From contig CP070821.1 of assembly GCA_020344335.1 (NCBI GenBank), positions 498,200 to 540,107 on the forward strand: a DNA stretch of 41,908 nucleotides, in the 5' to 3' direction. Of this stretch, positions 34,175-41,908 are shown piece after piece. Each line of letters starts with the position of its first letter. Position 1 is the first letter of the stretch. The DNA is from Gammaproteobacteria bacterium. GTDB lineage: Bacteria > Pseudomonadota > Gammaproteobacteria > UBA9214. The translations under genes and the position numbers were made by a program. Under the pieces are notes generated by a model that saw only the letters and a list, made by a program, of their open reading frames with translations, was not told where the DNA came from and made no database searches.

Positions 34175-36975
34175 CAATGACACACAGCGATTTTTCTATT
34201 ACCGGGACACCGGCCGGACAGGTTCAGGGGCTGCCGGATGGTGAACAGTACGCGTCCGCGATTCGCCATGAACAGACCGAACTGGTTTTTACGCAGGCCC
34301 CGGTCGCACTCCTGGCCGCTCTGGCTGTTGCCGTGCTGGTCACTGCCGGATTGTGGCACGTGACGGCCCACCAGCCGTTGCTTGTCTGGCTGGGAATTCA
34401 GTTCGCGCAAACTGCCTTGCGCGCGCTGCTGGTTTTGCTGTACCGCCGTGCAAGTCCCGTGAGTCGCAGCGTGAACCCGCGCTGGGCACAGTGGTACCTT
34501 GCCGGTGTACTGGTCTCCGGTGTCACCTGGGGCTGTCTCGGTCTGTTTATCGATTTCACCTTGCCTATCGAGTACCAGTTCCTGATCCTGCTGGGATTTA
34601 CCGGTGTCCTGGGCGGTGCAATCTTCTCCTATGCGGCGTCAATGCCGGTCTATATTGGCTTTCTGTTCCCGGCAATCATCATTCCCTTTCAGTCACTGCT
34701 GGTACAGGCCACCCAGGCGGCCAATGCCATAGGGTTTATGCTGATAGTCTATGCAGGCGCGTTGCTGCTGATTGCCTATAACTACAATCGGAATATCTAC
34801 CAGTCACTGTTGCTGCGACACGAAAACACCGGACTGGTGCGACATATGTCTGTCACCAATGCATCGCTGGAGAACGAGATCCGGGAACGCCAGCAGGCGG
34901 AAAACGAACTCAGCGGGGAGCGTCGCCTGTTCACCAATGGTCCGGTGACCGTGTTTCGCTGGTGTGCTGCAAAAGGCTGGCCCATCGCGTATGTATCGAA
35001 AACCGTCACACAGTTCGGTTTTGACGACGATGAACTGGTCAACAAGCAGTCCCTGTTCGCTGACATGATTCTCAAATCCGATCTCAAGCGGGTCGAGCAG
35101 GCAAAAACCAGTGTTCCTGAAGGGCGTCATGTGACAGCCGGCATCGACTACCGGATTATCCGGAATGATGGCGAAATTCGCTGGGTGTACGATTATACGA
35201 TTCCGGTACGCGACAAAAACGGTAAAATCACCCACTATGCCGGTTACCTGCTTGACATCACCGACCGCAAGCAGGCCGAAATTGATCTGCTGCACGAAAA
35301 AGAGCGTGCCCAGGTCACCCTGCATTCAATTGTGGATGCCGTTATCACCACCGATGCAAACGGCCAGGTCGAGTATCTTAACCAGGCAGCCGAAAAGCTG
35401 ACCGGATGGGACAGCGATAACGCACACGGTCTCCCGCTGAGCCGGGTATTCAGCCTGTTTGACGATGAGAGCAGGTCCTCTATCGTGGAACCGGCGTTGC
35501 AATCGCTGAAATCTGGCAAGTCACTTACGTCTGCGTATGACCACATACTTGGCAGAAATGACGGCAGTCATCTGTCAATCCAGTATTCGATTTCCCCTAT
35601 CATGAGTACTCATGATGCACCGTTCGGCGTGGTGCTGGTTTTTCACGACGTGACGGAAAATCGCAGCATGGCAAGGCAGATATCCTACCAGGCGGCACAC
35701 GACCAGCTGACAGGGCTGATTAACCGTGCAGAGTTCGAAATACGCCTGGAATATGCACTGGAATCGGCACGCAGTGAAAACGCGCACCATGCCTTGTTTT
35801 TTCTGGACCTTGACCAGTTCAAGCTGGTTAACGACACCTGCAGCCATGCGGCAGGTGATGCCCTGCTCAGGGATATTGCGGGCCTGCTGAAGGCCAGCCT
35901 GCGCGACTCGGATATTATTGCCCGGGTGGGCGGTGACGAGTTCGGTGTACTGCTGAAAAACTGCTCGCTGCAGAAAGCGGAAGAAATTGCCGGGAACATG
36001 TTGTCGCTGATCAAGACAACCCGGTTCGAAAGCGGCGGAAGTACAATAGAAACCAGTGCCAGTATTGGAATTTCAATGATTGATTCCGGGTCGGCCAGTG
36101 TAACCGAGGTCATGAAAGCCGCTGACCTTGCCTGCTATGCTGCGAAGGATACCGGCAGAAGTACCATACACATATTCCATTCCAGCGATACGGAGCTCGC
36201 CCGACGGCATGAGGAGATGCAGTGGGTCTCGCGTCTGAAAGAAGCGATCAATGATGATCGCCTGCTACTGCACTACCAGGATATCGTTCCGGTAACCCAG
36301 GGTACAGGCGCAAGACGTCATTTCGAAGTACTGGTCAGGATGCGGGACGAAGAAGGTGGACTGATCAAACCGAACCTGTTCCTGTCGGCCGCCGAGAACT
36401 ATGACATGATTACCGCAGTGGACCGCTGGGTTGTCGAGCACAGTTTTTCCTGGTATTCCGGTCGTAAGGAACGACTGTTGATGTCGATCAACCTGTCCGG
36501 TAAATCAGTCACAGACCCCGCCTTTCTTGAATTTATCATTAACAAGCTCGCTGAATACCGGATCAAGGCGGAAGATATCTGTTTTGAGATAACAGAAACT
36601 GCTGCCATTGCAAAACTCGACCTGGCGGCCAGCTTCATGCATGAATTGCACAAACTGGGATGCCGCTTTGCACTGGATGATTTTGGCAGCGGTCTGAGTT
36701 CATTTGCCTATCTCCGCAGCTTGCCTGTCAACTATCTGAAGATCGATGGCAGTTTCGTCAGAAACATGGATACCGACCAGGTCAATGCAGCCATGGTCAA
36801 TGCCATCAACCAGCTCGGTGTCGTTATCGGTATCGAGACGATTGCCGAATTCGTGGAAAATGATGACATCATGCAGAAACTGGCCGATATCGGTGTTGAC
36901 TATGCGCAGGGACATGGTGTGTCCCTTCCAAAGCCGCTGGAAGACATGGAAGGCGAAATGCACCAGACTGCCTGA
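34171..36975 (+). CDS. Membrane-bound PAS-GGDEF-EAL cyclic-di-GMP enzyme
   Basis: A 934-aa protein. About six membrane helices lie between residues 45 and 210. A short coiled coil (NEIRERQQAENEL) leads to two PAS domains (about 250-370 and 385-500), then a GGDEF domain and an EAL domain. The cyclase motif GGDEF is intact at 587-591, and an RDSD (578-581) matches the product-inhibition I-site. The EAL signature is EVL at 719-721. Other catalytic landmarks are present: ITETAAI, D836-D837-F838-G839 and IETIAEFVE. Both making and breaking c-di-GMP are therefore possible; which dominates cannot be told. c-di-GMP often controls type IV pili, encoded elsewhere in the window. Confidence 0.93.
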   Translation: MTMTHSDFSITGTPAGQVQGLPDGEQYASAIRHEQTELVFTQAPVALLAALAVAVLVTAGLWHVTAHQPLLVWLGIQFAQTALRALLVLLYRRASPVSRSVNPRWAQWYLAGVLVSGVTWGCLGLFIDFTLPIEYQFLILLGFTGVLGGAIFSYAASMPVYIGFLFPAIIIPFQSLLVQATQAANAIGFMLIVYAGALLLIAYNYNRNIYQSLLLRHENTGLVRHMSVTNASLENEIRERQQAENELSGERRLFTNGPVTVFRWCAAKGWPIAYVSKTVTQFGFDDDELVNKQSLFADMILKSDLKRVEQAKTSVPEGRHVTAGIDYRIIRNDGEIRWVYDYTIPVRDKNGKITHYAGYLLDITDRKQAEIDLLHEKERAQVTLHSIVDAVITTDANGQVEYLNQAAEKLTGWDSDNAHGLPLSRVFSLFDDESRSSIVEPALQSLKSGKSLTSAYDHILGRNDGSHLSIQYSISPIMSTHDAPFGVVLVFHDVTENRSMARQISYQAAHDQLTGLINRAEFEIRLEYALESARSENAHHALFFLDLDQFKLVNDTCSHAAGDALLRDIAGLLKASLRDSDIIARVGGDEFGVLLKNCSLQKAEEIAGNMLSLIKTTRFESGGSTIETSASIGISMIDSGSASVTEVMKAADLACYAAKDTGRSTIHIFHSSDTELARRHEEMQWVSRLKEAINDDRLLLHYQDIVPVTQGTGARRHFEVLVRMRDEEGGLIKPNLFLSAAENYDMITAVDRWVVEHSFSWYSGRKERLLMSINLSGKSVTDPAFLEFIINKLAEYRIKAEDICFEITETAAIAKLDLAASFMHELHKLGCRFALDDFGSGLSSFAYLRSLPVNYLKIDGSFVRNMDTDQVNAAMVNAINQLGVVIGIETIAEFVENDDIMQKLADIGVDYAQGHGVSLPKPLEDMEGEMHQTA

Positions 36976-37225
36976 AACCGGTATCCGCCGCCAATGCCCC
37001 CTAAGCCTCATCCACCGCGCTGTTTCGTCGATCACCCGGATAAACCGGATTCTGCCGTCACCGTGGTCGTTAGTACGAACTTTCCGGATCAGGGGAGGGT
37101 TCCCCGCGGCGGAAAAACGGTGCCGATTTTGTGATGATCGCGAGCATGAGTGTTACGGCATGTCCCCTGCTGCGCAGCCCGATGACCGCAGTGCGGATGG
37201 ACAATTTCCCCTGCGACGACCTGGC
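36976..37225. other. Convergent intergenic region
   Basis: Two hundred and fifty bases between convergent genes hold no supported feature. GGGG/CCCC segments near 37093-37109 could pair, but no T-run follows, so a terminator is not evident. Confidence 0.3.
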
Positions 37226-38221
37226 CTAGACTTCCAGCAGCGGTTCGTTCATCAGGCTGGCCTGCTCACGCAAGGCGAGTATGTGGTCTTCCCAGTAGCG
37301 CGCGGTATTGAACCAGGGAAATGCCAGAGGGAATGCAGGATCTTCCCAGCGGCGTGCCAGCCAGGCTGAATAATGGATCATCCGCAAGGTTCGCAACGCC
37401 TCCACCAATTGCAGTTCCCGGTAGTTGAATTCGTAAAACTGCCGGTAACCCTCCAGTATTTCGGACAGCTGCAACTGCATGTCATGGCGTTCTCCGGAGA
37501 GCAGCATCCACAGGTCCTGAATTGCCGGGCCGGTACGGCAGTCGTCCAGATCGACAAAGTGTGGCCCCTGTTCTGTCCACAGAATATTACCGGGATGGCA
37601 ATCGCCATGCAGGCGGATAGCCGCCACGTTACCGGCATTCCTGAAACAGGTTTCGACCTGCTGCAACAGGTCCTTCGTGAGCGTCCGGTAAGCAGTCGCG
37701 GTATGTGCTGGCAGGAAACCGTGTTCCAGCAGGAAGCTGGATGACTGGTAACCGAAGCTCCCGATATCAAGTGTCGGGCGGTGTTTGAATGAGCGGCTGG
37801 CCCCAACCGCGTGGATACGTGCGATGAAGCGTCCCATCCACAAGCGCTCCTCCCGGTGATTCAGCTCCGGCCAGTGGCCGCCCTGGCGTGCATACAGCGC
37901 GTAGCGATAGCCGGCGTGCCGGTGCAGTGTTATTTCCCCGATGACCAGAGGGGGGACCACCGGGATTTCCTGCGCGGCCAGTTCCAGCGCAAAGGCATGC
38001 TCTTCGAGTATGGCGTCATCCGACCAGCGGCCCGGCCGATAGAATTTCGCGATCAGCGGGTCACCGTCATCCAGCCCGATCTGGTATACACGGTTTTCAT
38101 AGCTGTTCAGTGCAAGGAACCGGCCACTGGTCTGGAAGCCACAGCGGTCGACCGCAGACAGCAGGACATCCGGGGTCAGTCCGGCGTAGACGGCCGTTGT
38201 CGGGGGGGCTTGATCAGTCAT
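37226..38221 (-). CDS. srkA: Stress response Ser/Thr kinase SrkA (YihE)
   Basis: A 331-aa choline/homoserine-kinase-fold protein kinase. SrkA (YihE) counters envelope stress and limits death by reactive oxygen in E. coli. Key sites are visible: LNSYENRVYQIGLDDG (nucleotide loop), LIAKFYRPGRWSDDAILEEH (lysine and glutamate), catalytic LHGDCHPGNILW, and VDLDDCRTGPAIQDLW (metal-binding aspartate). Length is normal. In E. coli the next gene is dsbA; here no dsbA follows. It stands as a single minus-strand gene, with about 270 bases before the DUF2652 gene. Confidence 0.94.
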   Translation of the reverse strand: MTDQAPPTTAVYAGLTPDVLLSAVDRCGFQTSGRFLALNSYENRVYQIGLDDGDPLIAKFYRPGRWSDDAILEEHAFALELAAQEIPVVPPLVIGEITLHRHAGYRYALYARQGGHWPELNHREERLWMGRFIARIHAVGASRSFKHRPTLDIGSFGYQSSSFLLEHGFLPAHTATAYRTLTKDLLQQVETCFRNAGNVAAIRLHGDCHPGNILWTEQGPHFVDLDDCRTGPAIQDLWMLLSGERHDMQLQLSEILEGYRQFYEFNYRELQLVEALRTLRMIHYSAWLARRWEDPAFPLAFPWFNTARYWEDHILALREQASLMNEPLLEV

Positions 38222-38494
38222 GCTCTGGCACCGGTTCGCGAAAGTACAGGGGTTTTATCATACTGTTATCAGGCAAGGTAGCGTGTTCCCCGGGTACCTG
38301 GAACCGGCGCATATCGGAAATCAGAATGTGCCATGCAATGGAAAGCAGCGTCGCTGTGATGGACAGTCACGGGTTCTGCGGACTCCGGCTTCGTACCAGC
38401 CGGCACAGACAGACACGGGATACCTGTCGGAAAATCAACCGGGTCGGGCCTGTGTAAACGCAACGAATGACAGGGTGGTCATCCCGCTTGCTGC

Positions 38495-39112
38495 TTACGG
38501 TGTTGCCGCACTCGCCGGAGAGTATACGAATGTCTTTACCTTCCCAAGGTGTTCATAGTTCTCACTGCCTTCCTCGACCGGGAGCTGGCACGGGAACTCG
38601 ATTTCCGCGTATGCCGCCTCTGTCATGAGCAGATATTCATCGATCGTCATGGAGTTTTTCAGCAGCCGGTGAACCAGTATCACGTCACTTCCCGAGAGTT
38701 CATTGAAGTGATGAATCCGGTAAAACAATGCCTCCCCACTGTGAACGACGATCTTGAGTTTCAGCGCATGCAGGTTGCTGCAGGCCCCGCATGAGCAGGA
38801 TACATCGCCGCGCAGCTCCTGCAGTTTTTCATGGAAGGCGTCAAAGAACAGGATGAGCTTTTCCCCGGTCACCTTGCGGACGTCCTCCCGGCTATATACG
38901 TCGCTGTCTTTTTTCACATAAAGGAATATCGCATCGCCTTCGAGCTTTGATACCTCCAGCGGAATTTCAACCTGCTCGATGATGGTCTGGATCAGTTCGC
39001 TGATGACACGCTGGCTGTGCTCGATTTCCAGGTCACTGGAAACCATGAACTTTGTGTAACCACTAATGTCAGCAATCATTAGCAGTACCTGGTGTGTGAC
39101 CTGGTCATTCAT
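38495..39112 (-). CDS. DUF2652 protein resembling class III nucleotidyl cyclases
   Basis: A 205-aa protein of the DUF2652 family, with the outline of a class III adenylate/guanylate cyclase domain. D15 in ADISGYTKF and D60 in KLEGDAIFLY sit where the two metal-binding aspartates of cyclases lie. The later block ELSGSDVILVHRLL keeps the arginine but not the asparagine used in catalysis, so activity is doubtful. A tight cysteine cluster C106-x-C108-xx-C111 could bind metal. The ATG at 39112 (MNDQV) is preferred; an ATG at 39148 is possible. It is divergent from an envelope gene cluster, which may be its functional partner. Confidence 0.78.
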   Translation of the reverse strand: MNDQVTHQVLLMIADISGYTKFMVSSDLEIEHSQRVISELIQTIIEQVEIPLEVSKLEGDAIFLYVKKDSDVYSREDVRKVTGEKLILFFDAFHEKLQELRGDVSCSCGACSNLHALKLKIVVHSGEALFYRIHHFNELSGSDVILVHRLLKNSMTIDEYLLMTEAAYAEIEFPCQLPVEEGSENYEHLGKVKTFVYSPASAATP

Positions 39113-39262
39113 GAATATGTCCCGATAGCCGGATCCGATATACCGCATAAGTATAACGGCTGTCACATCTTGCAAGTATGCATGGTCGTACCAGGCGTTA
39201 TACTTATAAGTAGTACCATGGCAATACCACCAATGACAGCGGAAGCCATGGTGGAGAGTGAT

Positions 39263-40054
39263 ATGCATATCAATGTATTAGCTGCGGCACTGGCGTTTTT
39301 TGCAATCACCGGCGTTCTGGCGGCTACGGAATGGCAGGTGGAGCAACTGCGGCTGGATCATGCGGCCCTGGTGGCAGCAGAAACCGATTTTCGTGCGCGT
39401 CGCGAACGCGGTAGTCTGGTCGGGACAGAAGCAGCCGACTACGCCGCCTATATCGCCCGACTGCAGCGCCGTGTTATCGAGGACTGCGCGGCACTGGTCC
39501 GCTCGGGAAATCCCGTGCCTGAAAGCCTGCCGTGCCCGGAGACGTTGCCGTCGGTGACGCAATCTGCGGATATTGACCAGCAGGCAGAACGTACCCGCGG
39601 TGAGCAGCTTGCCGCCCTGGATGCGGAACTCAATACCGGCCTCGGTGAATATGATGAAATGCTGTTGCGGGAACAGGAGCGCATCAAGGCGGCAACCCCG
39701 CGCAGTGACGAGATCGGCGACGGCAGTGGTACCGGGCAGGGTGGTGGTACCGGTGGGGAAGGTACCGGTGAAGAAGGTGCTGATGCCGATGGGGAACGCG
39801 AGGCTACCGGCAGTGACAAAGGTACCGCGGACGCTGAACAGCCGCCGGAAGGGCAAGCAAGCCACGGGGTCGGTGCCGGTGAGGGGGCTCAACGGCAGGC
39901 CGGTGCCGGCGGGACGCCGCCGGATATACCGGACGGCAGTGATGATGATGTGGTGGCCCGTCAGCTGCGTGAGGCAGCCGAGAAGGAGACCGATCCCGAG
40001 CTGAAAAAGAAACTCTGGGAAGAATACCGCAAATACAAACAGGGAACCCGCTGA
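39263..40054 (+). CDS. Exported Gly/Glu-rich protein of unknown function
   Basis: A 263-aa protein with an N-terminal signal peptide (about 1-22, LAAALAFFAITGVLAA). A helical, probably coiled-coil region (about 25-150) follows, then a low-complexity Gly/Thr/Glu linker (about 155-215) and a charged helical tail (REAAEKETDPELKKKLWEEY). I chose the ATG at 39263 because GGAG at 39253-39256 lies six bases before it and the signal peptide then starts properly; the frame is open upstream. The linker DNA repeats GGTACCGG. I recognise no family. It is the first of three plus-strand genes separated by about 10 bases, so it is likely in an operon with the lipoprotein and the TPR-like protein. Confidence 0.72.
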   Translation: MHINVLAAALAFFAITGVLAATEWQVEQLRLDHAALVAAETDFRARRERGSLVGTEAADYAAYIARLQRRVIEDCAALVRSGNPVPESLPCPETLPSVTQSADIDQQAERTRGEQLAALDAELNTGLGEYDEMLLREQERIKAATPRSDEIGDGSGTGQGGGTGGEGTGEEGADADGEREATGSDKGTADAEQPPEGQASHGVGAGEGAQRQAGAGGTPPDIPDGSDDDVVARQLREAAEKETDPELKKKLWEEYRKYKQGTR

Positions 40055-40065
40055 ACGGTGCTGGC

Positions 40066-41262
40066 ATGAAAGCGTTTTATATTTTCCTGCAAATCCTCGC
40101 ACTGTCGCTGTTATCCGGCTGCAGCAGCCTGGGCCCGCAGCGCGATGCCAGTGGCCCGGTTGCGCTCAACCGGTCGATCAGCGAGATCCCGGACAATCAG
40201 TTGCTCGATGTCTGGGTCGAGATATTCGATCCGGGGCAGTTACCGGCGAGTGCCAAGGATGCCAGCGGCCTGTCGATGGATATCCGCGAGGCGGAGGCTC
40301 GCTATATGCCGGAACAGCTGCGCGATACCATGGAAAGGACCGGCTACTGGGGCGCGGTGCGCATGGTGCCCCGCGGTACGGAAGGCGCCGAGGTGCTGGT
40401 GTCCGGGAAGATCCTGGTCTCCGATGGAGAACAGCTGAAACTCCAGATCAGCGCGCAGGATGCGACGGGACACCGGTGGTTCAATTCCGTGTACCAGGCC
40501 GAGGTCCCCGCTGTTGTCTACCAGTCAACGGTACCGCGTGGCGAGCCCTTCCAGTCACTCTATAACGCGATTGCCAATGACCTCGCGAAATTTCGCGGCA
40601 AGCTGGCAGTGGAGGATATTACGAACATCCGCCGGGTCGCGGAGTTGCGTTTTGCGGCCGATCTCGCACCCGATGCCTTTGCCGGATACCTGCAGCGCAG
40701 CGCGTCTGGTGAATACACCATTGTGCACTTGCCCAGCCAGGACGACCCGATGTACCGGCGGGTCCAGGCAATAAGGGAACGCGATTTCCTGCTGATCGAT
40801 ACCCTGAACGGTCACTTCGACAATTTCTACCGCGAAATGGAGCAGCCCTATACCGACTGGCGCAAGGCACGCAGTGAAGAATCGGCTGCGCTGCGGGAAA
40901 TAGAAAAGGATGCATTGAAACGCAAACTGCTGGGGGTTGCCGCGATTGCCGGGGCCATTGCCATCGAAGCGACAGGTAACGGTAACAGTGCGACCGGCAG
41001 CGTGTTACGCGATACCATGGTGCTGGGCGGTGTCTATGCGATCAAGACCGGCTTCGACAAGGACTCGGAGACCGAGATCCACCGCGATGCCATCGAGGAG
41101 CTGGGGCAGTCGTTTGCCTCCGAGGCGCAGCCCCTGGTGGTTGATGTGGAAGGTGAAACCCATGAGCTTACCGGTTCGGCCGAGGTGCAGTATACCCGGT
41201 GGCGCGGATTGCTGAAGCAGATCTATACAACGGAAACCGGTCTTCCCGGTGCGGTTAACTGA
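40066..41262 (+). CDS. Putative lipoprotein of unknown function
   Basis: A 398-aa protein with a clear lipobox (LLSGC, C19), so it should be lipid-anchored in the envelope. Residues about 30-190 look like a compact alpha/beta domain, followed by a helical region (FYREMEQPYTDWRKARSEES). A short hydrophobic, alanine/glycine-rich segment lies near 288-330 (LLGVAAIAGAIAIEATGNGN), which could insert in a membrane. The C-terminal part is soluble again. I do not recognise the family. It starts 11 bases after the preceding gene and ends eight bases before the next. Confidence 0.8.
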   Translation: MKAFYIFLQILALSLLSGCSSLGPQRDASGPVALNRSISEIPDNQLLDVWVEIFDPGQLPASAKDASGLSMDIREAEARYMPEQLRDTMERTGYWGAVRMVPRGTEGAEVLVSGKILVSDGEQLKLQISAQDATGHRWFNSVYQAEVPAVVYQSTVPRGEPFQSLYNAIANDLAKFRGKLAVEDITNIRRVAELRFAADLAPDAFAGYLQRSASGEYTIVHLPSQDDPMYRRVQAIRERDFLLIDTLNGHFDNFYREMEQPYTDWRKARSEESAALREIEKDALKRKLLGVAAIAGAIAIEATGNGNSATGSVLRDTMVLGGVYAIKTGFDKDSETEIHRDAIEELGQSFASEAQPLVVDVEGETHELTGSAEVQYTRWRGLLKQIYTTETGLPGAVN

Positions 41263-41270
41263 GGCCCTGC

Positions 41271-41908
41271 ATGGTTCCCGGCAAGCAGCCCGGCAAACAA
41301 CACACGATCCCCGAACTACGACCCCCCGGCACCTTGCCGGACCCGGCGGCGAACGCGACGCATATCCACCGTGGAGTATGGCTGGCACTGGTTGTCCTGG
41401 CTGGCCTCGGACTGGCCGTTGTGCTGGTGCTGCCGCAACTGGTGTCCGAACCGGCACCCGGGGAGCCGGAAACGGTTGCCAACCCTGCACCGCAACTGGT
41501 GTCCGAACCGGCACCGGGCGAACCGGAAGCGATTGCCAACCCCGCACCACAACCCGATCCGGTCGTCGATACGACGGCGGAACGCACCGCCGCCGAGCAG
41601 GCGTTGCAGTCCTATTTGCAATTGCGCGCACAACTGGAGCTTGCCAATGCCATGGCCTGGGGGGATCCGGAATGGGGGCAGGCCGCCCAGGCCGCCAGTG
41701 CCGGTGACCGCATGTTCGGGCAGCGGCAATTTGCCATGGCGCAAGACTCCTATGCCGCCGCCCTGCAGGGCTTGCAGGCGCTGGAATCCGGGCGCGACGA
41801 GCGCCTTTCGACGGCGCTCGAATCCGGGCAGCAGGCCCTGGATCGGGATGACAGTGCGGCGGCCGTGGGACACTTTGAAATGGCACTGTCCATCGAACCC
41901 GGTCATGA
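41271..41908 (+). CDS. Anchored Pro-rich, TPR-like protein (3' end missing)
   Basis: An open frame of 212 codons running off the window. An N-terminal cytoplasmic tail (about 1-36) precedes one membrane helix (about 37-54). A proline/glutamate-rich spacer follows, containing a 19-residue unit repeated twice (from 41433 and 41490). Then comes a helical region with TPR-like pairs (GQRQFAMAQDSYAAAL and DDSAAAVGHFEMALSIEPGH). GAGG at 41261-41264 is six bases before the ATG. It probably carries a further C-terminal domain outside the window, whose identity would be informative for the whole cluster. Confidence 0.72.
   Translation, partial: MVPGKQPGKQHTIPELRPPGTLPDPAANATHIHRGVWLALVVLAGLGLAVVLVLPQLVSEPAPGEPETVANPAPQLVSEPAPGEPEAIANPAPQPDPVVDTTAERTAAEQALQSYLQLRAQLELANAMAWGDPEWGQAAQAASAGDRMFGQRQFAMAQDSYAAALQGLQALESGRDERLSTALESGQQALDRDDSAAAVGHFEMALSIEPGH
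41433..41546 (+). repeat. 57-bp in-frame tandem duplication
   Basis: Two adjacent 57-base units (41433-41489 and 41490-41546) encode PQLVSEPAPGEPETVANPA and PQLVSEPAPGEPEAIANPA, with only a few base changes. A partial third unit (PQP) follows. Confidence 0.9.

Noticed and set aside
37127-37228. 32-codon plus-strand ORF ending at the srkA stop
   Set aside because: Very short, no ribosome binding site and no conserved feature; the shared CTAG at its end is probably chance.

Overview
The window looks like the chromosome of a gammaproteobacterium. Evidence: the gene order gshB-pilG-pilH-pilI-pilJ-chpA-chpC-rsmE next to tonB-yqgE-ruvX-pyrR-pyrB-pyrC' closely matches the Pseudomonas aeruginosa block around pilG. 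The metK/ahcY/metF genes and a tkt-gap-pgk-pyk-fba run resemble the arrangement in Chromatiales-type (often sulfur-oxidising, autotrophic) gammaproteobacteria. The lineage is an inference; no rRNA gene is present. Base composition is moderately GC-rich and even. I saw no insertion sequence, integrase, tRNA or CRISPR array, so most of the window is core genome.

Layout. (1) 1-6241, minus strand: a tightly packed run, in transcription order Gx-family membrane protein, tonB, yqgE, ruvX, pyrR, pyrB, a metal-site-deficient dihydroorotase homologue (pyrC'), pyrK, and the first codons of one more gene leaving the window. Many junctions overlap by 4 to 13 bases. (2) 6586-8958, minus: gshB, apbE (FMN transferase lipoprotein) and a NusG-domain-II protein. 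With the Gx protein these look like an extracytoplasmic redox/flavinylation module inserted into the conserved block. (3) 9160-19106, plus: the type IV pilus (Pil-Chp) chemosensory operon pilG, pilH, pilI, pilJ, chpA, chpC, without pilK or chpB. rsmE converges on it with overlapping stop codons. (4) 20150-23784, minus: metK, ahcY, metF, the SAM/SAH/methyl-folate cycle. (5) 23898-31813, plus: a thioredoxin-like protein, a structured leader or small RNA ending in a strong terminator, then tkt, gap, pgk, pyk and a class II fba, closed by a perfect 12-bp terminator hairpin. This run serves both glycolysis and the Calvin cycle. (6) 31952-38221: a DUF2919 membrane protein, a CxxCxxCC (YkgJ-type) protein, an anchored protein of unknown function, a GGDEF/EAL c-di-GMP enzyme preceded by a possible 58-aa coupled ORF, and the stress kinase srkA. 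(7) 38495-41908: a DUF2652 nucleotidyl-cyclase-like protein divergent from three envelope genes I cannot name (exported Gly/Glu-rich protein, lipoprotein, anchored TPR-like protein cut by the window end).

Functional links. Pyrimidine synthesis (pyrR/B/C'/K), one-carbon and SAM recycling, and central carbon metabolism sit beside a surface-sensing system (Pil-Chp plus a c-di-GMP enzyme). The best candidates for something undescribed are the 24478-24700 leader, which has a terminator and a plausible mutually exclusive antiterminator, and the divergent DUF2652/envelope cluster at the right end.
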